Assembly (NCBI RefSeq): GCF_001625445.1
Contig: NZ_LWHG01000021.1
Location: 682,001-746,000, forward strand
Source of the DNA: Haladaptatus sp. R4
GTDB lineage: Archaea; Halobacteriota; Halobacteria; Halobacteriales; Haladaptataceae
Length of the DNA stretch: 64,000 bases
Direction of reading: 5' to 3'
Shown here: positions 19,757 to 28,336 of the stretch, in pieces
Position numbering within the stretch: the first letter of the stretch is position 1
Layout: every line of letters starts with the position of its first letter
The notes under the pieces: generated by a model
What the model saw: only the letters and a program-made list of their open reading frames with translations
The model's database searches: none
What the model was told of the DNA's origin: nothing
Program-made: the position numbers and the translations under genes

Positions 19757-20182
19757 ATGGCACAAACCACTGCAAACACGGAAATCGTTCGGGAGTTCGT
19801 GGAGCAAGCGTTCAACAATGGGAACCTCGAAGTGGCCGATGAGTATCTCGCTGAGGACTTCGTCCGGCACGACCCGGACATGGGGGACGTTCGAGGACGG
19901 GAGAAGTACAAGGAGTTCATCGAGATGAACCGGACTGCGTTCCCGGACTACCACGAAACCATCGAGAACATCATTACGCAAGGCGATACCGTGATGTATC
20001 GATGGACGTTGCGGGGAACACAGGAGGGCGAGTTCATGGGAGTCGCCCCGACCGGTAACGAGATAGAGGTGACTGGAATGATCGATATGCACCTCGAAGA
20101 CGGGCGAATCACCGAGCTGTGGGGGAATTTCGACGCCCTCGGACTGCTCAAACAACTCGACGCTGTTCCCGAGGGAGTTTGA
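19757..20182 (+). CDS. SnoaL-like (NTF2-fold) ester-cyclase family protein
   Basis: This 141-residue protein matches the SnoaL-like polyketide-cyclase family in size and layout: an N-terminal helix (IVREFVEQAFNNGNLEVADE), YLAEDFVRHDP, GREKYKEFIEMNRTAFPDYH, then strands GDTVMYRWTLRGTQEGEFMG and IEVTGMIDMHLEDGRITELW. The NTF2-like fold forms a hydrophobic pocket; the substrate is unknown. A closely similar paralogue lies at 20973, and an HTH_10 regulator is encoded between them on the opposite strand. ATG at 19757 is 11 bases after a GGGAGGG-like stretch that may serve as a ribosome-binding site. Confidence 0.87.
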   Translation: MAQTTANTEIVREFVEQAFNNGNLEVADEYLAEDFVRHDPDMGDVRGREKYKEFIEMNRTAFPDYHETIENIITQGDTVMYRWTLRGTQEGEFMGVAPTGNEIEVTGMIDMHLEDGRITELWGNFDALGLLKQLDAVPEGV

Positions 20183-20206
20183 ACGGCCAACGAACTCGAC
20201 TCGCCG

Positions 20207-20845
20207 CTACTTTTTGGTTGCCGATTCGACGAACTCCCTCATGATCCGCCCTTCGGCCCGGTGAAGTAGCCTGCTCGCCGCCGATTTGTGAACCTCGAAC
20301 TCCTCGGCCAGTTCCGTGAGCGTACACCCCCGCGGCGTGTCGTAGTATCCCCGCTGGACTGCCGCGGTGACGAACTCCCGCTGGCGCTCGGTGAGCAGTT
20401 CACCGGAGTCGTAGGACTGAGCCAGCGACGAGACCTGATACGGAATTCCCGCTTTTCGTAACTCGTCGGCGTAGTTCGACAGCCGTTCGTGCGATGCGGT
20501 CAGGGTAACCGAAAACCGGCCGTTTCGGAGGACGGTCGGATAGAGCGAGACGTTGTCCGACCCGCGAAGCGCGTCGTACAGTTCGGTTACGACGGTCGTG
20601 AACTGGACCAATACCAGACGGTCGTCGTGATAGACGACGTCGGACGAGAGCACCTCCGGTGCGGCTTCGAACCGCCTGACGAACCGGTCGCCCTCTTTCG
20701 TCCGTGCTTCGAGGAGCGCGAGCGGGTGCTCCTCCCTCGACTGCGTCGCCAGCAGTCGGAACTCGTCGTCCGGAAACTCGGTCGAGAGGTCGGCCAGCCA
20801 GTCGTCCACGGCCGCGCCGTCTATCCGTAACTCCACCTTCGGCAT
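20207..20845 (-). CDS. HTH_10 (bacterioopsin-activator-like) transcriptional regulator
   Basis: The 212-residue protein ends in the HTH_10 DNA-binding domain (LLTERQREFVTAAVQRGYYD then CTLTELAEEFEVHKSAASRL), which is typical of the Bat family in haloarchaea. The N-terminal 150 residues form an effector region without recognisable cofactor motifs. The reading frame extends to 20878, but MPKVELRIDG at 20845 is the likelier start, because relatives open this way and the extension is short and atypical. It sits between two SnoaL-like genes and is divergent from the second, so it may regulate them. Confidence 0.88.
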   Translation of the reverse strand: MPKVELRIDGAAVDDWLADLSTEFPDDEFRLLATQSREEHPLALLEARTKEGDRFVRRFEAAPEVLSSDVVYHDDRLVLVQFTTVVTELYDALRGSDNVSLYPTVLRNGRFSVTLTASHERLSNYADELRKAGIPYQVSSLAQSYDSGELLTERQREFVTAAVQRGYYDTPRGCTLTELAEEFEVHKSAASRLLHRAEGRIMREFVESATKK

Positions 20846-20972
20846 ACCTTGACGTCGGTTAGCGAAGCTAATAAACACAGGAACATGTTGACCCGCGAAC
20901 GCAGGCCGTTTCGTGAACTACTGACGGTGTGGTTGCGATGTACCCGACCCACGAAACGACGGAGGGATCGAA

Positions 20973-21404
20973 ATGACGAACGAAACGCCCGAAACGAACG
21001 AACGGATTGCCCGACGCATTCCGGAAGAGGTGTTCGCCGAGGGAAACTTCGATTTGTTGGACGAACTGTACGCCGAGGACGCAATCGAGCACAATCCGTT
21101 CGGGGACCTGCGAGGGAGGACGGCGATTCGTGAATCCTACGAGGGGTTCGTGGCCGCGTTCCCGGATATCACCCAGAAAGTCGAAGACATCGTCGCGGAG
21201 GGTGACACGGTCGCCATGCGGCTCACGGCCCGTGGAACCCACGAGGGACCGATGGGAGCACTCGAACCGACCGGACGGGAAATAGAGGTCCAGCAGACGG
21301 TCTTCACCCGCATCGAAGACGGTGAAATCGTCGAGCGATGGCTCCATCCGGACAACCTCGCGATGCTCCAACAACTCGGCGTCGTGGACGCCGAGTTAGT
21401 GTAG
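20973..21404 (+). CDS. SnoaL-like (NTF2-fold) ester-cyclase family protein, second copy
   Basis: The 143-residue protein is a paralogue of the gene at 19757. It shares the order of landmarks: ARRIPEEVFAEGNFDLLDEL, YAEDAIEHNPFGDLRGR, VAAFPDITQKVEDIVAEGDT, RLTARGTHEGPMGALEPTGR and the closing DNLAMLQQLGVVD. The start ATG at 20973 gives the same N-terminal length as its relative. It is divergent from the HTH_10 gene, with about 127 bases between starts. Function is unknown beyond the family; small-molecule hydrolysis or cyclisation are possibilities. Confidence 0.87.
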   Translation: MTNETPETNERIARRIPEEVFAEGNFDLLDELYAEDAIEHNPFGDLRGRTAIRESYEGFVAAFPDITQKVEDIVAEGDTVAMRLTARGTHEGPMGALEPTGREIEVQQTVFTRIEDGEIVERWLHPDNLAMLQQLGVVDAELV

Positions 21405-21449
21405 TCGTTCGCCACCAAAAAACGCGAAATCGAAACCGCCGTCTGAACG

Positions 21450-22788
21450 TTACGACGAGTTGACGACGTACCCGCCGGAGACGTCCACGTCGAACGACTC
21501 CGGCGACGAATCGGGCACGTCGAGGGTAACGGAAACGTCCCGGACGAAGCTGTCGTCGCGTGCGTGTTCGGCGGTGAGTTCGAAGGTGGTGCGGTTGCCT
21601 TGGGCAGCGAGCCACCCGGTTCCGGTCGCGGTGCCGGACTCGTCGCGACGGCGTTCACGCGGTCGTCCGAGTCGGCCGGGCCGGTGACGGAGAAGGATTC
21701 GAGCGACAGTTCCGCCCCGTCGGTCGAGACGGAAACCGTCGTGTCGAACGTCTTGTGGTAGGTCGGTGATCCGCCGCTTCCGCCGCGACCCCCGTCTCCA
21801 CCACTGCCATCATCCCCGCCACTGCCACCGCTTCCGGGTTCTTCGGTCAGCAGTTCGACGCCGAGTTCGGATTCGACGGAGCCGATCTTACAGAAGATGG
21901 TCTGGCGTTCGGACCCGGCAAACAGCAGGCCAACGAGTTCGCCGGACGAGTCGAGGAAGACGGGTGACCCGCTGTCGCCGCCCTTCGACATCGGTCCCGC
22001 GATGCACTGGTCGCGGAGTTTGATTGCCCCCGCATCGCCGTAGTTCACCCGGACGGTCGCGCCGGTGGCCTTCACGTCGCCGCTCGTGACGCCGGTGGTT
22101 CGGCCCGATTTCGTCACGGTCTGGCCTTTGAGCGAGCGGTACTCGTCCCGCCGGATGCTCGTCGGCCACGAGTCGTCCAGTTTGTGGTACTCCGTGGATT
22201 CCTGTTCAGGGGTGACCGAGCGCGCCGCCACGTCCACCAGTGCGTCGTCCTCGACGGTGACGTAGCCACGTAGTTCGCCGGTCTTGTCGTCCGGCATGCT
22301 CCCGCCGTCCATCGGCGACGGCTGGATGACGGGTTCGCCGAAGTCGGCCTCGTTGACTCGGGCGTAGACGTGATTGTTCGAGAGGCGAACGAGGTCGCCC
22401 TCGGAGACCGAATCACCCCAGTTCGCCTTCGAGGTGTCGGTCACGCGGGCGGGGTACGGCCCGGCGGTCGCGGCCGTCGATTTCGCGTTGATTTCGCTGA
22501 TGCCGCCAACGACGGGTCGGTGACGGTCCTTGCGGTCGCCCTCCGCCTCGGGAATGGGTGGAGGAACGCGAGCGCGTCGAAACCATCGCGTTCGTCGCCG
22601 TACCCCGCGTCCTCGACGTGGAGTGTGACGCCGGAGACGCGCTTTTTCACGTTGTCCTCGTCCGCGAGTTCCGTGTCCGGGAGTTTCTGCGAGACGAAGA
22701 CGGTGAGCGTGTCGGTGTCCTCGTCGTAATCGACGCCGAGGACGTTCTTGCAATCGAGGAGATGTTCGAACTCTTGTGTATGTGTCAT
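21450..22788 (-). CDS. Trypsin-like (S1) serine peptidase with C-terminal beta-sandwich region, two apparent frameshifts
   Basis: The assembled product is about 446 residues: an N-terminal domain (MTHTQEFEHLLDCKNVLGVD), a peptidase core with His in RLSNNHVYAR, Asp in DALVDVAARS and Ser in SKGGDSGSPVFLDSS, then a Gly/Ser-rich linker (SGGDDGSGGDGGRGGSGGS). The C-terminal beta-rich region ends DVDVSGGYVVNSS. The homology crosses frames twice: near 22555-22562, next to a G run, and near 21641. Each is mended by one added base. No signal peptide is visible, so the enzyme may act in the cytoplasm or use a non-classical route. It is divergent from the phosphoribosyltransferase gene. Confidence 0.82.
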
Positions 22789-22977
22789 GGGTAGGGGTTC
22801 TTGCGGTGGTCGTCGGGAGACCATCCGTGTATTTTCACTGCTCGATTCAAGAATATTAAGTCGCGAATCGTAATATAGTTCATGGTGGTAACGAAAGTAT
22901 AATTCCCGTCTTCGGCCGTCCGATTCGGCGCGTACCTGTAAACCGTTAAGTGCCACGGCGCGCGAGTTTCGGATAGA

Positions 22978-23688
22978 ATGAGCGATATCCCGGACGATTT
23001 CAAATGTACCATCACCAACTGGGATTACATCTACAGTCTCTGCCGTGACGTGAGCGAACAGGTGAAAGAGTCCGAGTTCGAGCCAGACGTCATCGTCGCC
23101 CTCGCGCGCGGTGGCTGGTTCGCGGGGCGGTGTATCTGTGACTTCCTCGGCTTGGACGACCTGACGAGCCTGAAGATGGAACACTACGTCGGAGCGGCCC
23201 AGAAGTCCAACGAACCCGAAGTCCGCTACCCGATGCCGGAGGGAAGCGTCGAGGGCAAGGACGTGCTCATCATCGACGATATCGCCGATACCGGCGGGTC
23301 GATCAAACACGCCGCCGAGTACGTCAGCGAGCGCGACGCGGGCGAAATCCGGACCGCGACCCTCCAACTCCTCCAGACCAGCGAGTTCGACCCCGACTAC
23401 ATCGGCGAGCGCCTCGAAGAGTGGGCGTGGATCGTCTACCCGTGGAACTTCATCGAGGACATGATCGACATCACCAGCGGCGCGCTCGACCGCACCGACG
23501 AGGACGTATTCACGAAGGACGACATCCGCCACTACCTCAACGAGTACCACGACGTGGAGCGAATCCAGATGGAAATCGCCCAACCCGACCGTCTGAGCGA
23601 AGTCCTCGACGAGATGGTCCGCCGGGACGTCCTCGAACCCGAGGACGACGGCTGGCGACTCCTGAAGAACGCGACCGGCGTTCAGTAA
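22978..23688 (+). CDS. Phosphoribosyltransferase with C-terminal winged-helix-like tail
   Basis: This 236-residue protein has the type I phosphoribosyltransferase fold: an N-terminal ARGGWFAG loop (near 41-48) and the PRPP-binding motif VLIIDDIADTGGSI (residues 96-109). WIVYPWNFIEDMIDI, further on, resembles xanthine/hypoxanthine phosphoribosyltransferases of the Gpt-like group. Purine salvage is likely, but the base cannot be fixed from sequence. The last 60 residues (TKDDIRHYLNEYHDVERIQM, LDEMVRRDVLEPEDDGWRLL) look like a small winged helix, which is unusual for a plain salvage enzyme and hints at autoregulation. A single-gene unit. Confidence 0.92.
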   Translation: MSDIPDDFKCTITNWDYIYSLCRDVSEQVKESEFEPDVIVALARGGWFAGRCICDFLGLDDLTSLKMEHYVGAAQKSNEPEVRYPMPEGSVEGKDVLIIDDIADTGGSIKHAAEYVSERDAGEIRTATLQLLQTSEFDPDYIGERLEEWAWIVYPWNFIEDMIDITSGALDRTDEDVFTKDDIRHYLNEYHDVERIQMEIAQPDRLSEVLDEMVRRDVLEPEDDGWRLLKNATGVQ

Positions 23689-23785
23689 CGGAGAGAAGGG
23701 GTTCGTGCGTGTGACGAACCGACTGTTCTGATTTTGCGATTTCAGCGACGATGAAAGATCAGCAGTATTGCCCGGCCCGTCCAAC

Positions 23786-23927
23786 CGAGTGGCGCGCGCT
23801 GACGGGACGACGCGGCCGACCACTGGCCGCGTCACTCCGACATACCCGTGCGAGGGATGAGTGAGGGAGCGCTAGCGACGAGGGAATCGGTTGGGGAGGC
23901 GTGTGGGCGGCCCCGGTGCGTTGCGGT
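23786..23927. repeat. Modular intergenic repeat, copy A
   Basis: This stretch shares four blocks, in the same order, with 28337-28525: AGTGGCGCGCG (23788-23798), GCGAGGGATGA (23850-23860), GAATCGGTTGGGGAGGCGTG (from 23884), and CGGTGCGTTGCGGT (23914-23927). Between blocks 1 and 2 is a hairpin with a 9-base-pair stem (23809-23817 with 23825-23833, 7-base loop). The hairpin sequence differs between copies while the blocks are conserved. The 23689-24007 gap holds no convincing gene otherwise. Function unknown: structured RNA, regulatory element or mobile remnant. Confidence 0.65.
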
Positions 23928-24007
23928 ATTCGTGTGGCTTGGTCTTGCAATCGCAACGAAGCTAGCGTCCTCTCGTCGCAGGTGGAGTAGAACCGCCCAC
24001 TAACCCG

Positions 24008-24697
24008 CTATCCCAGCAGTTTCGCTTCGGCTTTCCGCAGGTGTTCGAGCAGCGTGGTCTTCGACACGTCCATCTCTTCGGCGAGTTCCGACGCGGTGAC
24101 CTTCCGAGGCCACTGGTAGTACCCTCGCCGTCGGGCGAGTTCGAAGGCCTCGCGCTGTCGTTCCGAGAGGTCGTCGGTTCGGAGGACGCCAGCCCCGGTT
24201 TCGGCGGTTGCGACGTGACGAACGCGGACGTCGGCGTCCATCTCCTCGCACACGTCCTCGATTCGCTCGTGGAGTTCGTCCCGTTCGGCTTCGACGATGA
24301 CGGTCCAGTACTCGCGCCCGCCGTACATCCGGACGGGTTCGTCGGGGATGAACCCGCGAGAGACGAGCGCGTCGTTGATGCTGTTTTGCAGATCGTAGTG
24401 GACGACGATGCCGCGACTCGCGCTTCCGAACGCGACCGAGTCCTCGGTCGCGTGCGGGTGGTCGGTTTCCCACACCGAATCCGTCAACTCGGAGTCCCGA
24501 ACCGCTTCGACGAGGTCGTCCACCTCCTCCAGCGTGTTGCCGTAGGCCGTGAACCGTCCGGTCGCCATGCCGTCGATGGTGTGGACGCCGTGGCCGAGCA
24601 GTCCCGCGACCCGGCCTTCGGTCACTTCGAGCGTCCAGCAGTTGGGGTGCCAGATGTCGAGCGTCACTCGGAGTCCGGCGCGCTCCGCTGTGGTCAT
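24008..24697 (-). CDS. HTH_10 (bacterioopsin-activator-like) transcriptional regulator
   Basis: The 229-residue protein has a C-terminal HTH_10 domain (LSERQREAFELARRRGYYQW then VTASELAEEMDVSKTTLLEH, near 175-222). Its N-terminal region (RVTLDIWHPNCWTLEVTEG) contains several His and Cys residues that could bind a ligand or metal. It is divergent from the DgcN-DgcA-like operon, with about 150 bases between the starts, so it is the best candidate regulator of that operon. That link is positional inference. Confidence 0.88.
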   Translation of the reverse strand: MTTAERAGLRVTLDIWHPNCWTLEVTEGRVAGLLGHGVHTIDGMATGRFTAYGNTLEEVDDLVEAVRDSELTDSVWETDHPHATEDSVAFGSASRGIVVHYDLQNSINDALVSRGFIPDEPVRMYGGREYWTVIVEAERDELHERIEDVCEEMDADVRVRHVATAETGAGVLRTDDLSERQREAFELARRRGYYQWPRKVTASELAEEMDVSKTTLLEHLRKAEAKLLG

Positions 24698-24846
24698 CTA
24701 TCGGGATAGAGGAATGAAGCTGGCAAAAGTGTATGGCAGGGAGAATGACATTTGTTAGCATAGGTGACAGAAGTGAGGGGTCTACGGATCGACACCCGTG
24801 CATGAAAGGGGGGAAGGCTTTCAATGGCTGTGAGCCAGTGTACCAT

Positions 24847-25884
24847 ATGAACCTCCGCGATTCGTTCGACGCCCCTGCCCCGGCACTCGTTCTCGCCGAG
24901 GGGGCATTCGGAACGATGGATGGAAAGACGGCCAACGGGGTCGTCATGCACAGCGAACTGTTCGACGCACGAGCGGTCATCGACTCGACGCACGCCGGTA
25001 ACCTCACGAGCGAGGTACTGGGTCGTCCCGACACGCGCGACGTGCCGATCGTCTCCTCGACCGGCGACGCACTCGACCGCGCGCCCGAGGCCGAGGCGCT
25101 CGTCATCGGCGTCGCACCCGCCGGTGGCAAACTGCCCGACGAGTGGGTCGAAGACATCGAGGAGGCCATCCGGGCCGGACTCGACATCGTCTCCGGACTG
25201 CACGTCTTCCTCTCCGAGCAGGAACACTGGCGCAGCCTCGCCGACGAACACGGCGTCACACTGTTCGACGTGCGGAAACCGCCGGAAGAGGACGACCTAC
25301 GCGTCGGCGACGGGTCGGTGGACGACGCCGATGCCGACGTCGTGCTGACCGCCGGGACCGACTGTGCGGTCGGCAAGCGCACGACGACGTTCGAACTGTA
25401 TCGCGCGGCGAAACGCGCCGGATTGAACGCGGGTTGGGTCGCGACCGGTCAGACCGGCATCATGGTCGGCGCACACCACGGTGTCGTCATCGACCGCGTT
25501 CCGGCGGATTTCACGGCTGGCGTCGTCGAAGACCTCGTCTCCGCCGTCGCGGAGGACCACGACATCGTCTTCGTGGAGGGCCAAGCGTCGCTCACCCACC
25601 GCGCCTATTCGAGCGTCACGCTGGGCGTCCTTCACGGCTCGTGGCCGGACGCTGTCGTGTTGGTGGACGACCCGGACCGCGAGAACAGGACCCACTTCGA
25701 CCAGTGGCCGCTCGCGGGCGTGGAAGCCGAGCGCCACCTCGTGGAGGAACTCTCGGACGCGACGGTCGCTGGCGTCTCGACGTGGGGCGACCCAGCGGAC
25801 GTCGAATACTCCGTCCCGGCCGCGAACGTCTACGACGAGGGCGGTCCGGAGGACCTCCTCGGCATGGTCCGAGAGGCGCTGTAA
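24847..25884 (+). CDS. DUF1611 protein, putative D-glutamate N-acetyltransferase (DgcN-like)
   Basis: The 345-residue protein is a DUF1611 member: an N-terminal Rossmann-like half (LVLAEGAFGTMDGKTANGVV) and a C-terminal P-loop half with GTDCAVGKRTTTFELYRAA (near 169-187) and VEGQASLTHRAYSSVTLGVL. In marine bacteria a DUF1611 protein, DgcN, acetylates D-glutamate and works with an enolase-superfamily racemase, DgcA; the next gene here is of that second family and starts on the base after this stop. The archaeal assignment is therefore by family and pairing, not by proof. I chose the ATG at 24847, in a frame that extends upstream to 24733, because the conserved sequence begins there. Confidence 0.82.
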   Translation: MNLRDSFDAPAPALVLAEGAFGTMDGKTANGVVMHSELFDARAVIDSTHAGNLTSEVLGRPDTRDVPIVSSTGDALDRAPEAEALVIGVAPAGGKLPDEWVEDIEEAIRAGLDIVSGLHVFLSEQEHWRSLADEHGVTLFDVRKPPEEDDLRVGDGSVDDADADVVLTAGTDCAVGKRTTTFELYRAAKRAGLNAGWVATGQTGIMVGAHHGVVIDRVPADFTAGVVEDLVSAVAEDHDIVFVEGQASLTHRAYSSVTLGVLHGSWPDAVVLVDDPDRENRTHFDQWPLAGVEAERHLVEELSDATVAGVSTWGDPADVEYSVPAANVYDEGGPEDLLGMVREAL

Positions 25885-26940
25885 ATGGAAATCGAACGGG
25901 CGTGGGTCGAACCCCTGGACCTGCCCCTGCGCGAACCGTTCGAAATCTCGCTCGGGACCCAACACAGCGCGACGAACGTCCTCGTGACGGTCGAAACCGA
26001 GACCGTGACCGGATACGGCGAAGGCTCACCGCTCACGCCCGTCACGGGGGAAACACAGGAGGCGGCGCTCGCCACCGCTCGCGCCGCGACGGAGTTGCTC
26101 GAAGGGAAGTCGCTCGCCGACTATCGAAGCCTCATCGGGGAGGTCCGAAGCACGTTCCCGGGCATGGTCTCCGCGCTCTTCGCGGTCGAAACCGCGATTC
26201 TCGACGCCTACTGCCGGGAGCGGGAGATGTCCCTCTCGGAACTGTTCGGTGGACCGACAGCCCCCGTGGACACGGATTTCACCATCGGCATCATGCCTCC
26301 CGAGGACGCGGAGCGGGGGGCAACGCGGGCAGCGGAGGAGGGCTTCGACTGCCTGAAGGTAAAGACGGGCACCTCGGTCGCGGACGACGTCGCCCGCGTC
26401 GCGGCGGTTCACGAGGGCGCGCCCGACGCGGAACTGACGGTGGACGCGAATCAGGGCTGGACGCCGAAGGAGACCGCGGAGTTCGCCCGCGAAATCGAAT
26501 CGCGGGAAATCGATCTCTCGCTCATCGAACAGCCCACCCCGGCGGCGGACGTGGTCGGACTGGCGCGGGCGCGGGACGCCGTGTCGGTTCCGGTCGCGGC
26601 CGACGAGGCCGTCTTCACGCCGGAGGACGCGATTCGGGTCGTCCGCGAGGACGCGGTGGACGTGATCAACGTGAAGTTGGGGAAGTCGGGACTGCTCGCC
26701 GCTCGGGACATCGCGTCGATAGCGGAGGCGGCGAACGTCGAACTGATGATCGGGTGCATGCTCGAAAGCGCGCTCGGGATCCACACCAGCGCACACCTCG
26801 TCGCCGGAATCGGATCGTTCTCGCACGTCGATTTGGACGGCAACCTGCTCGTTACAGAGGACGTGATCGAGGGGACCGGCGGGCCGACTATCGATATTTC
26901 GGGACCGGGCCACGGAATCGATCCGACGGTTCCCGAGTGA
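25885..26940 (+). CDS. Enolase-superfamily dipeptide epimerase / N-acetyl-D-glutamate racemase (DgcA-like)
   Basis: The 351-residue protein has the mandelate-racemase/muconate-cycloisomerase layout: an N-terminal capping domain and a barrel with the K-x-K motif in CLKVKTGT (Lys158, Lys160), metal ligands Asp187 (VDANQGW), Glu215 (IEQPTP) and Asp240 (ADEA), and the opposing base Lys264 (NVKLGKSG). This set matches L-Ala-D/L-Glu epimerases. Its gene abuts the DUF1611 gene with no gap, a pairing that favours the DgcA role (racemising N-acetyl-D-glutamate). Plain dipeptide epimerisation in peptide recycling is the alternative. Confidence 0.88.
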   Translation: MEIERAWVEPLDLPLREPFEISLGTQHSATNVLVTVETETVTGYGEGSPLTPVTGETQEAALATARAATELLEGKSLADYRSLIGEVRSTFPGMVSALFAVETAILDAYCREREMSLSELFGGPTAPVDTDFTIGIMPPEDAERGATRAAEEGFDCLKVKTGTSVADDVARVAAVHEGAPDAELTVDANQGWTPKETAEFAREIESREIDLSLIEQPTPAADVVGLARARDAVSVPVAADEAVFTPEDAIRVVREDAVDVINVKLGKSGLLAARDIASIAEAANVELMIGCMLESALGIHTSAHLVAGIGSFSHVDLDGNLLVTEDVIEGTGGPTIDISGPGHGIDPTVPE

Positions 26941-27027
26941 GCACGCGAACCGAGCCATTCGGTATCATTCGGCAGCCGTCCCGTCGTTTGAAAACGCCTT
27001 TAGCCTCGAATCACCCAATCCGGCCTA

Positions 27028-28218
27028 ATGAGTTACAAAATCGGACTGGTCGGGAAACCCTCCGTGGGTAAATCGACCTTCTTCAACGCCGCGACGATGA
27101 ACGACGTGCCGGAGGGTGCCTACCCCTTCACGACCATCGACCCGTCCATCGGCGAGGCGTACGCCCGCGTGGAGTGCGCCGCACCCGAATTCGACGAGAG
27201 TTGCACCCCCAGTGTCGGGTTTTGTGAGGAAGGGACGCGCTACGTCCCGACGAAACTCGTGGACGTGGCGGGACTCATCCCCGGTGCACACGAGGGCAAG
27301 GGGTTGGGCAACCAGTTCCTCTCCGACCTGAACGAGGCCGACGTGCTCGTCCACGTGGTGGACTTCTCGGGGAAGACCGACATCGAAGGCGAGAAGACCG
27401 AGGGTCACGACCCGCGCGACGACATCGCCTTCCTCGAAAACGAACTCGACATGTGGTACCTCGAAGTCCTCGAAAAGGGTATCGAGCGCTTCCGCTCGGG
27501 CTACGCCGGTGAGGAGAAACACATCGAGGAGGACCTCGCCGAGCAGATGTCGGCGTTCAAAACGAACAAGGACGAGATCAAACAGATCATCCTCTCGCTC
27601 GGCCTCGACTTGGACCCCGAGACGTGGGAGGACGAGGACCGCGAAGCCCTCGCCCGCGAGATTCGAAAGCGCACCAAACCGATGGTCATCGCGGCGAACA
27701 AGATGGACACGCCCGAGGCCCAAGCGAACTACGAGGACATCACCTCCGACCCCGACTACGAGCACCTGACCATCATCCCCGCCAGCGCCCACGCCGAGAA
27801 GGCGCTCAAGAACGCCGCCGAACAGGGCGTCATCGACTACGACGCCGGGGACGCGGACTTCGAAATCACGGGCGACATCAGCGAAGAGCAGGAACAGGGC
27901 CTCAACCAGATTCGGGAGTTCACGAACGAGTTCGACGGTACCGGCGTCCAGCGCGCCCTCGAAGCCGCGCTGTTCGACGAACTCGACCTCATCGCCATCT
28001 TCCCCGGTTCAGCCAACGGCAGCGCCAGCGAGAAGGGCGTCTTCCGCGACTGCTTCCTCCTCCCCGGTGGCTCGACGGCCGAGGACTTCGCGTACCACCT
28101 GCACAGCGACATCGGCGACGGGTTCCTCCACGGCATCGACTGCCGGAGCAAGCGCCAGATCGGTTCGAGTTCGGAGCTCGATCACCGGTCCGTCGTGGAA
28201 ATCGTTTCCACGAATTAG
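27028..28218 (+). CDS. ychF: YchF-type redox-regulated P-loop ATPase
   Basis: The 396-residue protein is an Obg-like P-loop NTPase with G1 GKPSVGKST (residues 8-16), G3 DVAGLIPGAHEGKGLGNQF, a non-canonical G4 NKMD, and a C-terminal TGS domain (AIFPGSANGSASEKGVFRDC, GSTAEDFAYHLHSDIGDGFL). YchF/OLA1 proteins prefer ATP over GTP and associate with ribosomes and stress responses. The ATG at 27028 gives the canonical start directly before the P-loop. It follows the racemase gene by about 87 bases, so it probably has its own promoter. A pyrimidine-rich tract downstream is likely its terminator. Confidence 0.96.
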   Translation: MSYKIGLVGKPSVGKSTFFNAATMNDVPEGAYPFTTIDPSIGEAYARVECAAPEFDESCTPSVGFCEEGTRYVPTKLVDVAGLIPGAHEGKGLGNQFLSDLNEADVLVHVVDFSGKTDIEGEKTEGHDPRDDIAFLENELDMWYLEVLEKGIERFRSGYAGEEKHIEEDLAEQMSAFKTNKDEIKQIILSLGLDLDPETWEDEDREALAREIRKRTKPMVIAANKMDTPEAQANYEDITSDPDYEHLTIIPASAHAEKALKNAAEQGVIDYDAGDADFEITGDISEEQEQGLNQIREFTNEFDGTGVQRALEAALFDELDLIAIFPGSANGSASEKGVFRDCFLLPGGSTAEDFAYHLHSDIGDGFLHGIDCRSKRQIGSSSELDHRSVVEIVSTN

Positions 28219-28241
28219 AAACGGCGAAGTCGGTGAGTGGG

Positions 28242-28267
28242 GTTTCTTCTTCTCGTTTTTCTTCTCC
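28242..28267 (+). terminator. Pyrimidine-rich terminator after ychF
   Basis: Twenty-three bases after the ychF stop is a run of T and C containing TTTCTTCTTC and a five-T tract. Archaeal transcription ends at such T-rich tracts without needing a hairpin. Supported by composition and position only. Confidence 0.5.
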
Positions 28268-28336
28268 CGGTAAGTGATGCGGTGTGTTTAGCTCGTCATT
28301 CCTCGCTCGGATGGACGGACTGTGCGAGACGAACCA

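Noticed and set aside
25143-27071. 642-residue ORF across the DgcN-DgcA-like genes
   Set aside because: It is in another frame, is extremely Arg/Gly-rich and lacks motifs, while both genes underneath are well supported.
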